From positions 186,001 to 250,000 of the forward strand of contig NZ_JAOOPY010000001.1 in the NCBI RefSeq assembly GCF_025486315.1: a stretch of DNA of 64,000 nucleotides. Direction: 5' to 3'. The translations under genes were made by a program, and so were the position numbers. Of the stretch, positions 10,873 through 20,308 are shown piece after piece (the first letter of the stretch is position 1; every line of letters starts with the position of its first letter). Under the pieces are notes generated by a model. The model was not told the DNA's origin, did not search any database, and was given only the letters and a program-made list of their open reading frames with translations. This stretch comes from Variovorax sp. N23 (GTDB lineage Bacteria > Pseudomonadota > Gammaproteobacteria > Burkholderiales > Burkholderiaceae_C).

Positions 10873-11879
10873 GCGCTTCGCCGACGCCCACGACCCACCC
10901 GCGCGACGTGCTCCTGGGCGCGCAGGCCGGCGCCATCGTGCTGCCGGTGTGCGACCACTACAGCGGTGTCGAGGCGCGCATGAGGAAGAGCCTCGCGCTC
11001 CAGGCCGAGATGGCCGAGGAGTTCGGCGCCTGCGTGTTCGACGTCACGCTCGACTGCGAAGACGGCGCCCCCGTCGGTGGCGAAGCCGAGCACGCGCAGC
11101 TCGTCACCGAACTGGCGTTGGCGGCCGCCCCCGGCATGCGCGTCGGCGTGCGGGTGCACCCGGTCGACCACGCGGCCTTCGAGGCCGACATCGCCACCAT
11201 CGCCGGCCGTGCCGGCTCGCGGCTGAGCCACCTGATGGTGCCCAAGGTCGAGTCGGTCGCCGACGTGGCCAAGGCCGCGGCGGCGCTCGACGCCGCCGGC
11301 GCTGCGCAACTGCCGCTGCACGTTCTCATCGAATCGCCGCTGGCGGTGCACCATGCCTTCGACATCGCCGCCCATCCGCGCGTGCAGTCGCTCAGCTTCG
11401 GGCTGATGGACTTCGTGTCGGCCCACGCCGGCGCCATCCCGGCCGACGGCATGGGTGTGGCCGGGCAGTTCAGCCATCCCCTCGTGGTGCGCGCCAAGCT
11501 CGAGATCGCCTCGGCCGCCCACGCCCATGGCAAGGTGCCTTCGCACTGCGTCGTGACCGAGTTCAGCAACGCCCTGGCCCTGCGTGCCGCGGCGAAACGG
11601 GCCGCCGACGCGTTCGGCTACACCCGCATGTGGAGCATCCACCCGAGCCAGATCCGTCCGATCCTCGAGGCCTTCGCGCCCGACGAGGGCCAGATCGACC
11701 TGGCCACCCGCATCGTCGATGCCGCGATACGCCAGAATTGGGCCCCGGTCAGCATCGACGGGGCGCTCCACGACCGCGCGAGCTACCGCCATTTCTGGCA
11801 GGTGCTCGAACGCGCCCATGCCACAGGCCGTCCGCTGCCCACCGAGGCGCAGGCCTGGTTCAACACGCCGAACCACTGA
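10869..11879 (+). CDS. HpcH/HpaI aldolase/citrate lyase family (CitE-like) protein
   Basis: A 336-residue CitE-like TIM-barrel lyase. Visible family features are FDVTLDCEDGAPVGGE (Asp/Glu, metal and CoA-ester region, about 58-73), VRVHPVDH with the conserved Arg, PKVESVADV, HVLIESPLAVHHAF and the C-terminal WSIHPSQIRPI. Relatives cleave malyl-CoA, citramalyl-CoA or similar thioesters. No other citrate lyase subunit is nearby, so it is not an anaerobic citrate lyase. The ATG overlaps the tam stop codon, implying translational coupling. The substrate cannot be assigned. Confidence 0.82.
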   Translation: MSASPTPTTHPRDVLLGAQAGAIVLPVCDHYSGVEARMRKSLALQAEMAEEFGACVFDVTLDCEDGAPVGGEAEHAQLVTELALAAAPGMRVGVRVHPVDHAAFEADIATIAGRAGSRLSHLMVPKVESVADVAKAAAALDAAGAAQLPLHVLIESPLAVHHAFDIAAHPRVQSLSFGLMDFVSAHAGAIPADGMGVAGQFSHPLVVRAKLEIASAAHAHGKVPSHCVVTEFSNALALRAAAKRAADAFGYTRMWSIHPSQIRPILEAFAPDEGQIDLATRIVDAAIRQNWAPVSIDGALHDRASYRHFWQVLERAHATGRPLPTEAQAWFNTPNH

Positions 11880-11905
11880 CCTTCATCCCCCAAGGAAACC
11901 ACCCC

Positions 11906-12493
11906 ATGAACAAGACCCTCGCACTGATCGCTGCCGCAGCGCTGGCGCTGCCCCTGGCCGCCAACGCCCAGACCGCTTCGCAGACCAACACACCGGCCAA
12001 GCCGACTGCCAAGGCCGCCGCCAAGCCGGCCGCCAAGTCCACCACCGCCGCCAAGAAGCGTCAGGTGACCCCGCGCGCCGCCAAGGCGGTCGAAGAGGTC
12101 ACGCCCATCGACACCAGCACCGACATCGCACTGAACGAGGCCGACCTGGCCGTCGCCCAGCGCGTGTACACCGGCAAGATCCAGTGCGAGCTGGGCGCCG
12201 ACGTCACCATCACCGCCGACGACAAGAAGGCCGGCTTCTTCACCGTGTCGACCAAGGGCGCGCACTACCGCATGCACCCGGTCGAAAGCCGCACCGGCGC
12301 CATCCGCCTGGAGGACCCGAAGGCCGGCGCGATGTGGCTGCAGATCGCCAACAAGTCGATGCTGATGAACCAGAAGCAGGGCCTGCGCCTGGCCGACGAG
12401 TGCATGGCGCCGGCCCAGGTGGCTTTTGCCGAAGAAATGAAGAAGAACCCGCCCAAGAGCCTGTTCGAGGGCGCCGACGCCCCGAAGAAGTAA
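11906..12493 (+). CDS. Secreted protein with Ala/Lys/Pro linker and C-terminal MliC-like domain
   Basis: 195 residues. A clear Sec signal peptide (MNKTLALIAAAALALPLAANA) is followed by a low-complexity Ala-Lys-Pro-Thr linker (about 28-60) and a compact domain from about 85. That domain has two cysteines (in IQCELG and ADECMAP). Its spacing recalls the MliC/C-type lysozyme-inhibitor fold: a Cys near the start, a TGAIRLED segment in the middle and a Cys near the end. That assignment is tentative. The gene has a good ribosome binding site (AAGGAA) and lies between the CitE-like gene and acnB. Confidence 0.7.
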   Translation: MNKTLALIAAAALALPLAANAQTASQTNTPAKPTAKAAAKPAAKSTTAAKKRQVTPRAAKAVEEVTPIDTSTDIALNEADLAVAQRVYTGKIQCELGADVTITADDKKAGFFTVSTKGAHYRMHPVESRTGAIRLEDPKAGAMWLQIANKSMLMNQKQGLRLADECMAPAQVAFAEEMKKNPPKSLFEGADAPKK

Positions 12494-12509
12494 GCAGGCA
12501 CGGCGCCCC

Positions 12510-12538
12510 CAAGAGCCGCTTGCGCGGCGTGGCTCTTG
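12510..12538 (+). terminator. Hairpin between the secreted-protein gene and acnB
   Basis: An 8-bp perfect inverted repeat CAAGAGCC / GGCTCTTG with a 13-nt GC-rich loop, 17 bp after the stop codon. There is no real T-tract, so it may be a weak terminator or an RNA-stabilising hairpin ahead of acnB. Confidence 0.35.
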
Positions 12539-12588
12539 CTTGGGCGTGAGCGCGAGCCGCAGTTGTCCCAGTTTCCGGAGAAAAAAAG

Positions 12589-15174
12589 ATGTTGCAAGCC
12601 TACGTTGACCATGTCGCCGAGCGCGCCGCGCTCGGCATCCCGCCCCTCCCGCTCACCGCCAAGCAGACCGGCGAAGTGATCGAGCTGATGAAGAACGCCA
12701 CGTCGAAAGACGGCGAGTTCCTCTTGAACCTGCTCACGTACCGTGTGCCTGCCGGCGTCGACGATGCGGCCAAGGTCAAGGCCAGCTATCTGGCGGCGGT
12801 GGCGCATGGCACCGAAAAGAGCCTGCTGCTGTCGCGCGCCCGCGCCACGGAACTGCTCGGCACCATGCTCGGCGGCTACAACATCAGCCCGATGATCGAC
12901 CTGCTCGACGACGCCGAAGTCGGCGCCGTCGCGGCCGAAGGCCTCAAGAAGACGCTGCTGATGTTCGACCAGTTCCACGACGTCAAGGAAAAGGCCGACA
13001 AGGGCAACGCCAACGCCAAGGCGGTGCTGCAGAGCTGGGCCGATGCCGAGTGGTTCACCAGCCGCCCTGAAGTGCCGCAGAGCATCACCGTCAGCATCTT
13101 CAAGGTGGCCGGCGAGATCAACACCGACGACCTCTCGCCCGCACCCGACGCGACGACGCGCCCGGACATCCCGATGCACGCCCTGGCGATGCACAAGAAC
13201 GCGCGCCCCGGCATCGTGCCGGAAGAAGACGGCAAGCGCGGCCCGGTGAAGTTCATCGAAGACCTGCGCGCCCGCGGCCACCTCGTGGCCTACGCCGGCG
13301 ACGTGGTCGGCACCGGCTCGTCGCGCAAGAGCGCGACCAACTCCGTGCTGTGGTTCACCGGCGAAGACATCCCCTATGTGCCGAACAAGCGCTTCGGCGG
13401 TGTCTGCCTGGGCGGCAAGATCGCGCCGATCTTCTACAACACGATGGAAGACTCGGGCGCGCTGCCGATCGAACTCGACGTGACGCAGATGAACATGGGC
13501 GACGTGGTCGAGCTGCGTCCCTACGAAGGCAAGGCGCTCAAGGACGGCAAGGTCATTGCCGAGTTCCAGGTCAAGAGCGACGTGCTGTTCGACGAAGTGC
13601 GCGCCGGCGGCCGCATTCCGCTGATCATCGGCCGCGGCCTCACGGCCAAGGCGCGCGAGGCGCTGGGCCTGCCCGTCTCGACACTGTTCCGCCTGCCGAC
13701 CAGCCCGGTCGACACCAAGAAGGGCTTCTCGCTCGCGCAGAAGATGGTCGGCCGCGCCTGCGGCCTGCCCGAAGGCCAGGGCGTTCGCCCCGGCACCTAC
13801 TGCGAGCCCAAGATGACCTCGGTCGGCTCGCAAGACACCACCGGCCCGATGACCCGCGACGAACTGAAGGACCTGGCCTGCCTGGGCTTCAGCGCCGACC
13901 TCGTGATGCAGTCGTTCTGCCACACCGCGGCGTACCCGAAGAAGGTCGACGTGAAGATGCACCACGAGCTGCCGGACTTCATGGCCAACCGCGGCGGCGT
14001 CTCGCTGCGCCCGGGTGACGGCGTGATCCACAGCTGGCTCAACCGCCTGCTCACGCCCGACACCGTCGGCACCGGCGGCGACAGCCACACGCGGTTCCCG
14101 ATCGGCATCAGCTTCCCGGCCGGTTCCGGCCTGGTGGCCTTCGCGGCCGCCACCGGCGTGATGCCGCTGGACATGCCTGAATCGGTGCTGGTGCGCTTCA
14201 AGGGCAAGATGCAGCCCGGCGTCACGCTGCGCGACCTGGTCAACGCGATTCCGCTGTACGCGATCAAGGACGGCCTGCTGACGGTTGCCAAGCAGGGCAA
14301 GAAGAACATCTTCTCGGGCCGCATCCTGGAGATCGAAGGCCTGCCGGACCTCAAGGTGGAACAGGCCTTCGAGCTGAGCGACGCCTCGGCCGAACGTTCG
14401 GCCGCCGGTTGCACGGTGCACCTGAACAAGGAACCGATCATCGAGTACATCAACAGCAACATCACGCTGATGAAGTGGATGATTGCCGAAGGCTACGCCG
14501 ACGCCCGCACGCTGGCCCGCCGCATCTCCGCGCAGGAAGCCTGGCTGAAGGACCCGCAACTGCTCAAGGGCGACGACGACGCCGACTACGCGGCCGTCAT
14601 CGAGATCGACCTGGCCGACATCCACGAACCGATCGTGGCCTGCCCGAACGACCCGGACGACGTGAAGACGCTCTCCGACGTGGCCGGCGCCAAGATCGAC
14701 GAGGTGTTCATCGGCTCGTGCATGACCAACATCGGTCACTTCCGCGCGGCGTCGAAGCTGCTCGAAGGCAAGCGCGACATCCCGGTCAAGCTGTGGATCG
14801 CACCGCCGACCAAGATGGACGCGCACCAGCTGACCGAAGAAGGCCACTACGGCGTCTTCGGCAACGCCGGCGCCCGCACCGAGATGCCGGGCTGCTCGCT
14901 GTGCATGGGCAACCAGGCGCAGGTGCGCGAAGGCGCGACGGTGATGTCGACCTCGACCCGCAACTTCCCGAACCGCCTGGGCAAGAACACCTTCGTGTAC
15001 CTCGGCAGCGCCGAGCTGGCCGCGATCTGCTCGCGCCTGGGCCGCATCCCGACGAAGGAAGAGTACATGTCGAGCGTCGGCGTGCTGGATGCGTCCAGCG
15101 CGCAGATCTACCAGTACCTCAACTTCGACAAGCTCGAGGAATACAAGGACGTGGCTGCCGGCGTCGCGGCCTGA
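12589..15174 (+). CDS. acnB: Aconitate hydratase B
   Basis: Bifunctional aconitase and 2-methylisocitrate dehydratase; interconverts citrate and isocitrate. The 861 residues match AcnB: an N-terminal helical (HEAT-like) domain starting [20 protein letters not shown], the swivelling domain with [12 protein letters not shown] and [12 protein letters not shown] (about 175-250), and the catalytic part with cluster cysteines in [10 protein letters not shown] (about 708) and GCSLCMGNQ (about 768-771). The ribosome binding site is CGGAGAA. A strong terminator follows. Confidence 0.97.
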   Translation: MLQAYVDHVAERAALGIPPLPLTAKQTGEVIELMKNATSKDGEFLLNLLTYRVPAGVDDAAKVKASYLAAVAHGTEKSLLLSRARATELLGTMLGGYNISPMIDLLDDAEVGAVAAEGLKKTLLMFDQFHDVKEKADKGNANAKAVLQSWADAEWFTSRPEVPQSITVSIFKVAGEINTDDLSPAPDATTRPDIPMHALAMHKNARPGIVPEEDGKRGPVKFIEDLRARGHLVAYAGDVVGTGSSRKSATNSVLWFTGEDIPYVPNKRFGGVCLGGKIAPIFYNTMEDSGALPIELDVTQMNMGDVVELRPYEGKALKDGKVIAEFQVKSDVLFDEVRAGGRIPLIIGRGLTAKAREALGLPVSTLFRLPTSPVDTKKGFSLAQKMVGRACGLPEGQGVRPGTYCEPKMTSVGSQDTTGPMTRDELKDLACLGFSADLVMQSFCHTAAYPKKVDVKMHHELPDFMANRGGVSLRPGDGVIHSWLNRLLTPDTVGTGGDSHTRFPIGISFPAGSGLVAFAAATGVMPLDMPESVLVRFKGKMQPGVTLRDLVNAIPLYAIKDGLLTVAKQGKKNIFSGRILEIEGLPDLKVEQAFELSDASAERSAAGCTVHLNKEPIIEYINSNITLMKWMIAEGYADARTLARRISAQEAWLKDPQLLKGDDDADYAAVIEIDLADIHEPIVACPNDPDDVKTLSDVAGAKIDEVFIGSCMTNIGHFRAASKLLEGKRDIPVKLWIAPPTKMDAHQLTEEGHYGVFGNAGARTEMPGCSLCMGNQAQVREGATVMSTSTRNFPNRLGKNTFVYLGSAELAAICSRLGRIPTKEEYMSSVGVLDASSAQIYQYLNFDKLEEYKDVAAGVAA

Positions 15175-15194
15175 TCGCTCCGCGCGCATGAACG

Positions 15195-15220
15195 AAAGGC
15201 CCACCTCGGTGGGCCTTTTT
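15195..15220 (+). terminator. Intrinsic terminator after acnB
   Basis: A near-perfect stem AAGGCCCACC / GGTGGGCCTT with a very short loop is followed by a T-run. It lies 20 bp past the acnB stop codon and immediately abuts the convergent glycosyltransferase gene. The A-rich flank means it could work in both directions. Confidence 0.85.
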
Positions 15221-15918
15221 CATTCGGCCATCCGAGGCGCATGGGTGGCGGCCAGGCTCGCCGAGATCACCGCCAGCAGCGTGTCGCCGAAGCCGCCGCG
15301 CGCCCGCGCATCGTGGCGTGCGCTGGTCGACACGCGCGGCGCGGCGCTCCACGCAATGCGGGCGCCCGTTTCTTTCAGCGCTTCGACCAGGGCCACGTCT
15401 TCGCTGCAGGCCAGCGCAGGAAAGCCGCCGGCGCGCACATAGGCCTTCGCAGAGACGCCGAGGTTCGCGCCGTGCACATGGCGATGCCCATCGGCGTCGG
15501 TGTAGGTGCGGGCGAAGTGCGCGCGCAGTGCGTCGGCGTGCGTGCCGTGGGCACTCCAGTCGTCCACGCCGATCGAACCGCAGACTGCATCGACGCCCAG
15601 TTCGAGCTGACGCAGCAGCCACTCCGGCGAGACGCGGGTGTCGGCGTCGGTGAAGGCCAGCCAGCGCGCGCCTTCATCGAGGAGCTGGTCGGCGCCCGCG
15701 GCCCGCGCCCGGCCCACGTTGCAGGCGTCGACGGCCACCGTGCGCGCGCCCGCGAAGCGGGCGATGGGGCCGGTCGCGTCGTTGCAGCTGTCGAGCACCA
15801 CGAGCACTTCGACCGCCTCGCCCTGCAGCGCGGGGTGGGCCGCCGCCACGCGCAGCGCGGCGACGGTGTCGCCGATGTGGGCTTCCTCGTCGTGCGCGGG
15901 GACGACGACGCCGATCAC
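15220..15918 (-). CDS. Family 2 glycosyltransferase
   Basis: A 232-residue GT-A fold glycosyltransferase. The N-terminal VVVPAHDEEAHIGDTV motif, the nucleotide-binding VLDSCNDAT and the metal-binding DAD of FTDADTRVSPEWL (91-93) are visible. No membrane segment is seen, so it is probably cytosolic. It is the last gene of a tightly overlapping minus-strand cluster; its ATG overlaps the stop codon of the methyltransferase. Donor and acceptor are unknown. Confidence 0.85.
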   Translation of the reverse strand: MIGVVVPAHDEEAHIGDTVAALRVAAAHPALQGEAVEVLVVLDSCNDATGPIARFAGARTVAVDACNVGRARAAGADQLLDEGARWLAFTDADTRVSPEWLLRQLELGVDAVCGSIGVDDWSAHGTHADALRAHFARTYTDADGHRHVHGANLGVSAKAYVRAGGFPALACSEDVALVEALKETGARIAWSAAPRVSTSARHDARARGGFGDTLLAVISASLAATHAPRMAE

Positions 15919-16541
15919 CGGATGCCCTCCCGCTGTGCCACCGAACGTGCGTCACGGCACCACAGCTCCAGCAGGAAATCGTCTTCGGCATGGCGCACGG
16001 TACGCGCCAGCCCGGTGTTGGCGAAGGCGCCGTGCACCGCGTCGGTCGCGAGGGCGCGTTCGTCGAAGTCGGGCCGCCAGTCGCAGGCGACCAGGACGCC
16101 GTCGGGCGCCAACGATGCTGCGCAGTGCTCGGCCAGCGTGCACATGGCCGGCGCATCGAGGAAGTAGCCGAGTTCGCACACCACGATCAGGTCGAAGGGT
16201 GCTTCGTCGTGGGGCCAGCCGTCGGGCAGGGCGTGCGATGCGATGCGGACGTTTGAAAGGCCGGCCGTGCGGCGCCGGGCGGATTCGACGGCGCGCGCAC
16301 TGAAGTCGCTGGCGAGCACCGCGTCGCAGCGCGCGGCCAGGGCCACCGTCAGCTCGCCCGCGCCGCAGCCCGGCTCATAGGCCGTGGCATAGCGCCGGTG
16401 CGGCAAGGCCGCGAGCAGCACGTTGCGCTTGCGCTCCTCGTACCAGCGGGTGCGCAGGCCATAGGGGTCGTCGTCGCTGTCGTAGAGCGATTCGAAGTAG
16501 GGCAGGCGGTCCGCCGGCTTCTGTCCATCGTCGGGAGTCAT
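15915..16541 (-). CDS. SAM-dependent methyltransferase (NodS-like)
   Basis: 208 residues with class I methyltransferase motifs: YEPGCGAGELTVALAA (SAM site, about 55-70), an acidic strand end in LASDFSARAVESARRR, and FDLIVVCELGYFL. The start MTPDDGQKPADRLPYFESLY resembles NodS-type N-methyltransferases, with DPYGLRTRWYEERKRN before the SAM site. It lies 4 bp after the deacetylase gene and overlaps the glycosyltransferase. It probably acts on the same small molecule or glycan as its neighbours. Confidence 0.82.
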   Translation of the reverse strand: MTPDDGQKPADRLPYFESLYDSDDDPYGLRTRWYEERKRNVLLAALPHRRYATAYEPGCGAGELTVALAARCDAVLASDFSARAVESARRRTAGLSNVRIASHALPDGWPHDEAPFDLIVVCELGYFLDAPAMCTLAEHCAASLAPDGVLVACDWRPDFDERALATDAVHGAFANTGLARTVRHAEDDFLLELWCRDARSVAQREGIR

Positions 16542-16545
16542 GGGG

Positions 16546-17307
16546 CTAGGCGAAGAAGATCTCGAAGGGGCGGTGCGCCCGTTGCACGGTGGTGCTGCGC
16601 AGGATCGGGCCGGCGCCCGTGGACGGGTCCGCCTGCAACTGGCTGGTGAACGCGCCGACCGCGTGGCGCTTGCGCGCGGCGCTGGGCGCGTCGAGCGGCA
16701 AGCGGACGGCACGGTGCCAGGGCAGGCGCGCGTCGCCGGGCTCCGCCCAGTGCCATGCCCACACGGGCACCTCGACCAGCGTGCTGCCGACCTGCGCACA
16801 GGCCACGGCGCAGGCCCGTCCGGTGGCCTCGTGATCGGGGTGGCCGTCGTGCCGCCAGGTGGTGAAGACGACGTCGTCCGGCCGCAGCAGCGCTGCGATG
16901 CTGCCGATGAGCGCCTCGCGGTGCGGCCGCACGCCACCGTCGGGCAGCCCCAGCCGTTCGCATGTCGGCTGCCCGAAGCCCAGCCGGCGCCAGGCTTCGG
17001 CGCTTTCGAGCGGACGTTCGGCGGCCAGCCGCACGGGCGGCCACTGCGCGGAACCGGCGTGGCTGCCCTCGCCGTCGGTCACCGCCACGATGAGCACGTC
17101 GGCGCGCAGGGTCGACCACTGCGCGAGCAGGCCACCGATGGCCAGCACTTCGTCGTCGGGATGCGGGGCGACCATGACCAGCCGGCGGTCCTCGACCAGC
17201 AGGTCGGCGACCGATGCCGGCCGCAGCGGCTGCGCCGCCAGCCACGGCAGCCAGGCGTCTTCGGCCGTGCCGGGTCCGGCGATGGCCTTGTCGGCTACAG
17301 CGCCCAC
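16546..17307 (-). CDS. PIG-L/LmbE-family deacetylase
   Basis: 253 residues. The zinc-binding APHPDDE motif at 47-53 and HDGHPDHE at about 153-160 define the PIG-L superfamily, whose members remove N-acetyl groups from GlcNAc-containing substrates. The GTG at 17307 overlaps the end of the acyl-CoA dehydrogenase-like gene by 13 bp, a sign of coupling. In the cluster it would supply a free amine for methylation or acylation (inference). Confidence 0.85.
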   Translation of the reverse strand: MGAVADKAIAGPGTAEDAWLPWLAAQPLRPASVADLLVEDRRLVMVAPHPDDEVLAIGGLLAQWSTLRADVLIVAVTDGEGSHAGSAQWPPVRLAAERPLESAEAWRRLGFGQPTCERLGLPDGGVRPHREALIGSIAALLRPDDVVFTTWRHDGHPDHEATGRACAVACAQVGSTLVEVPVWAWHWAEPGDARLPWHRAVRLPLDAPSAARKRHAVGAFTSQLQADPSTGAGPILRSTTVQRAHRPFEIFFA

Positions 17308-18296
17308 GGGGCCTCCTGCGGCGGCAGCAGCGCTTCACCCAGCGCCGCCAGATCGCGCTCGGCATGGCTTTGGCGCAGGAACACGGGAAGGTCGGCCACG
17401 GCGCGGGCGAAGCGTGGGTCGCGGCACAGCGGGCCGGCGCCCAGCGCGCGGCCGGCGTGTTCGAGCACCGCCGATGCGGCCGCTTCCGTCACCAGCCGGG
17501 CGCGCAAGGCGCACGGGTGGGCGAGCGAGGAGGGCTGTTCGTCGATCCACGCGGCGGTCTCGCGGAGCACGGCGGCGGCGCCGGCCAGTGCGACATCGAT
17601 CGCGCCGAGATGCGCCAGCCGATGCGCATCGGGCCGGGGGCCGCACAGCGCTCTCGTCATCTCGGCGATGCCCGATGCACCGCCGTACCAGCATGCGGCG
17701 ATGCCAGCGCCGCCGTGCCAGAAACCGGGCCGCGCCACGTAGTCGCCCGGCTCGCCGACCGGCAGCGCTTGCGCGCCGTCGAACTGCACGTCGACGCTGC
17801 CGGTCGCCGACATGCCCACGGCATGCCAGCCCTGGTCCGTGATGCGGACGCCCGGTTGCGCCATGGCGACGGCCGCCAGGCGCTGCGCGCCGCCCTCATC
17901 CCAGCAGCTGACGACCGCGTGGGTCACGTCGGCCGCCCCGGAGCACCAGGCCTTGGTGCCTTCGAGCAGCCACCGGCCACCGCGTTGGCGAAGGGCCAGC
18001 CGCGCCGTCGGTGGTTCGGCGCACCAGGTGCCCCATCGGCTGCCCTCGGGTGCTGCTGCCCCGCCGAGTTCGGCCAGGATGGCGAGCGCGTCGGTATGAC
18101 CCTCGAAACGCTTGACCAAGGACAAATCGCAGGCGGCGACCGCCGCCAGCGCCTGCCAGCGCTCCAGCGTGCGCCCGGTGCCGGGCAGTGCAAGCCGATC
18201 GAGCCCTGCCGCCACCAGGTCGGCCAGGGCGGGCGGCTCGGGGCGTGCGCGGTCCAGCAGGACGTCGAGGCGCCTGTCGAGACGAGGGGTGAGCAT
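17295..18296 (-). CDS. Acyl-CoA dehydrogenase-like protein
   Basis: 333 residues, shorter than the usual 380 or so. The middle flavin-binding beta domain is clear (GTWCAEPP, then GTKAWCSGAADVTHAVVSC) and a helical C-terminal part follows. The N-terminal helical domain looks shortened. A catalytic Glu at the usual C-terminal position was not identified, so dehydrogenase activity is unproven. It stands upstream of the deacetylase gene with a 13-bp overlap and 11 bp downstream of the flavin-binding protein. Confidence 0.75.
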   Translation of the reverse strand: MLTPRLDRRLDVLLDRARPEPPALADLVAAGLDRLALPGTGRTLERWQALAAVAACDLSLVKRFEGHTDALAILAELGGAAAPEGSRWGTWCAEPPTARLALRQRGGRWLLEGTKAWCSGAADVTHAVVSCWDEGGAQRLAAVAMAQPGVRITDQGWHAVGMSATGSVDVQFDGAQALPVGEPGDYVARPGFWHGGAGIAACWYGGASGIAEMTRALCGPRPDAHRLAHLGAIDVALAGAAAVLRETAAWIDEQPSSLAHPCALRARLVTEAAASAVLEHAGRALGAGPLCRDPRFARAVADLPVFLRQSHAERDLAALGEALLPPQEAPWAL

Positions 18297-18307
18297 CGCG
18301 TCCCCGC

Positions 18308-18808
18308 TCAGCCCACGTTGAGCGTCTTGTGGTCGCCCACTTTCCTGGGCGGCTCGCCGGTGATGGCGGCCTTCATCATCTTGAAGATCTGCACCATCTT
18401 GCTGTCGTCGACATCCCAGAATTCGGCGCTGTCGATGTGGACCGTGAGCAGGCCGAGGTTGGGGTCGGTCACGCCCTTCGGGAACCAGGCCTTCGCCATG
18501 GCGGTGAAGAGTTCTTCCTTCTTCGCCGGGTCGTCCAGCAGGGCGGCCCGCCCGGACACCGACACATAGCTGTTCTTGTCGGTATGGGCGTAGGCCACGT
18601 TCACGGCGTTGTCCGCGGCGACGTTGCGGGCGATCTCGCCGTCCTTCGGGACGAAGAAGTACAGCGTCGCGCCTTCGTCGAGGGCCTTGTTCTGGGTGGT
18701 CAACGGATGGCTGTGCAGCAGGCCATCGTGGTGGCGGTGCGTGAACATGCCGAAGCGGGTGTCCTTGATGAGGTCCCAGAGTTTCTGATGGTCGTTCGTG
18801 GTGGTCAT
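18308..18808 (-). CDS. Pyridoxamine 5'-phosphate oxidase-family (general stress protein 26-like) protein
   Basis: A 166-residue split-barrel flavin-binding protein resembling general stress protein 26 (KLWDLIKDTRFGMFTHRHHDG, LYFFVPKDGEIARNV, NSYVSVSGRAALLDDPAKKEELF). Such proteins bind FMN, FAD or F420; this family is linked to stress and is not the vitamin B6 enzyme. It ends 11 bp before the acyl-CoA dehydrogenase-like gene and may be the first gene of that operon or merely adjacent. Confidence 0.82.
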   Translation of the reverse strand: MTTTNDHQKLWDLIKDTRFGMFTHRHHDGLLHSHPLTTQNKALDEGATLYFFVPKDGEIARNVAADNAVNVAYAHTDKNSYVSVSGRAALLDDPAKKEELFTAMAKAWFPKGVTDPNLGLLTVHIDSAEFWDVDDSKMVQIFKMMKAAITGEPPRKVGDHKTLNVG

Positions 18809-18928
18809 GGCGCTTGTCTTCCTTGGTACTTGAGTCGCAGGTGTCGCATCAAGCTAAGGAGTGCGATGCGGCCCGAGGGCGCATCAATGCCGCGCCTTCG
18901 TGTGGGCCGTCGCCGACGGCTGCTGTGG

Positions 18929-19753
18929 TCAGCGCGCCAGCGCGCCCAGGGCGGCGGCGGTCTGCGCGTCGGCCGGGAAGAAGGATTCCACCGCCAGTTC
19001 CTGCAGCGTCACGTCGACCGGCGTGCCGAAGACGGTGGTGGTGCTGATAAAGCTCAGCACGCCCGATGGCATCGCCAGCTGGAAGGGCACGACCACGCCC
19101 GCCAGTTCGCCGCCTGCGGGCGTGGCGTCGCGGCCGGGTCCGGCGACCGGGTAGGCGGCGAGTTCGTCATGCAGTGCCTCGAGGACGGCGTCGCCGGTGG
19201 CGGCCACCTGCTGCTGCAGGCGCTCCAGCAAGTGCGCGCGCCATTGCGCAAGGTTGGCGATGCGCGGCGCCAGCCCTTGCGGGTGCAGGCTCAGGCGCAG
19301 CACGTTGATCGGCGGCTTCAACAGCTTGGGCGCCGCACCGGCCATCAGCAGGGGCACGATGCGGTTGGCCGCGACCAGGTGCCAGTGGCGGTCGATGGCC
19401 AGCGCCGGGTAGGGCTCGTGGCCCTTGAGCACCAGGTCGACCGCCTGACGCGCGGCGGCGAGGGCCGGGTCGTCGAGCGCTCGCTGGCGGTACATGGGCG
19501 CGAAGCCGGCCGCCACCAGCAGCGCGTTGCGCTCGCGCAGCGGCACGCCCAGCCGTTCCGCCAGGCGCAGCACCATCTCGCGGCTGGGCGTGGCGCGGCC
19601 GGTTTCGACACAGCTCAGGTGCCGGGTCGACACCTCGGCCTCCTGTGCCAGGTCGAGCTGGCTCAGCCGGCGGCGTTGGCGCCAATGGCGCAGATGGGCG
19701 CCGAAGGGCTCACGGGCGCCCGGGGCGGCGGGAGGGTGGGTGGGGCTGGGCAT
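18929..19753 (-). CDS. XRE-family regulator with MmyB-like ligand-binding domain
   Basis: 274 residues. A lambda-repressor-type helix-turn-helix lies at about 20-75 (LRHWRQRRRLSQLDLAQEAE, then RHLSCVETGRATPSREM). A MmyB-like PAS-fold domain follows (YPALAIDRHWHLVAANR and onward). Such regulators often control an adjacent short-chain dehydrogenase or hydrolase gene. Here the divergent neighbour is a small membrane protein, 138 bp away. The target is not known. Confidence 0.85.
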   Translation of the reverse strand: MPSPTHPPAAPGAREPFGAHLRHWRQRRRLSQLDLAQEAEVSTRHLSCVETGRATPSREMVLRLAERLGVPLRERNALLVAAGFAPMYRQRALDDPALAAARQAVDLVLKGHEPYPALAIDRHWHLVAANRIVPLLMAGAAPKLLKPPINVLRLSLHPQGLAPRIANLAQWRAHLLERLQQQVAATGDAVLEALHDELAAYPVAGPGRDATPAGGELAGVVVPFQLAMPSGVLSFISTTTVFGTPVDVTLQELAVESFFPADAQTAAALGALAR

Positions 19754-19891
19754 GGCGGCGATTCTGCGATGCCACGCGCGCCCAGGCCATGACCTCCCGG
19801 GTCATCGACGTGCTGACGTCTCGCGGAAATCATCGACTCCACGCGGCAGGAAGGGCCTGCCGCGCCACACCCACTTGAAGGAGTTCCCACC

Positions 19892-20308
19892 ATGTCGATC
19901 CTTGCTTCCCCGCGTTTCCTGCCCCGTGTGATGGCCGCCGACGCGATCTCCTGCGCCGCGACCGGCGCCGTGCAACTGGGCCTGACCGATACCCTGGCGC
20001 GCCTGACCGGCCTGCCCGCTGTCTTGCTCACCGGCACCGGTCTCTTCCTGCTGGCCTACGCCGCGCTTGCGGCGTGGATGGCCCGCCGCCCCGTGCCGCC
20101 GCGCCGGCTGATCGGGCTGGTCGTCGCGGGCAACCTGGCCTGGGCCGTGGGTGGCGTGGCGCTGCTGGCGAGCGGCCTGGGCGCGCAGACCCCGCTCGGC
20201 GTCGCCTGGGTGCTCGCACAAGCGCTGGTCGTGATCGCACTGGCGCAATTGCAGTGGATGGGGCTGCGTGCAACGCGCCCCGCGCACGGCCGCATGGCGG
20301 CGGCCTGA
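19892..20308 (+). CDS. Small four-helix membrane protein, unknown function
   Basis: 138 residues with four hydrophobic stretches at about 13-32, 40-62, 72-94 and 100-122. A good ribosome binding site (GAAGGAG) precedes the ATG. It is divergent from the XRE regulator gene and is likely its target. No catalytic motif was recognised. The 155 bp to acnA hold only a weak GC hairpin near 20360-20390 followed by four Ts. Confidence 0.7.
   Translation: MSILASPRFLPRVMAADAISCAATGAVQLGLTDTLARLTGLPAVLLTGTGLFLLAYAALAAWMARRPVPPRRLIGLVVAGNLAWAVGGVALLASGLGAQTPLGVAWVLAQALVVIALAQLQWMGLRATRPAHGRMAAA

Noticed and set aside
12265..15204. A 979-codon open frame on the minus strand opposite acnB
   Set aside because: Antisense shadow of a well-supported gene; no domain and no ribosome binding site.
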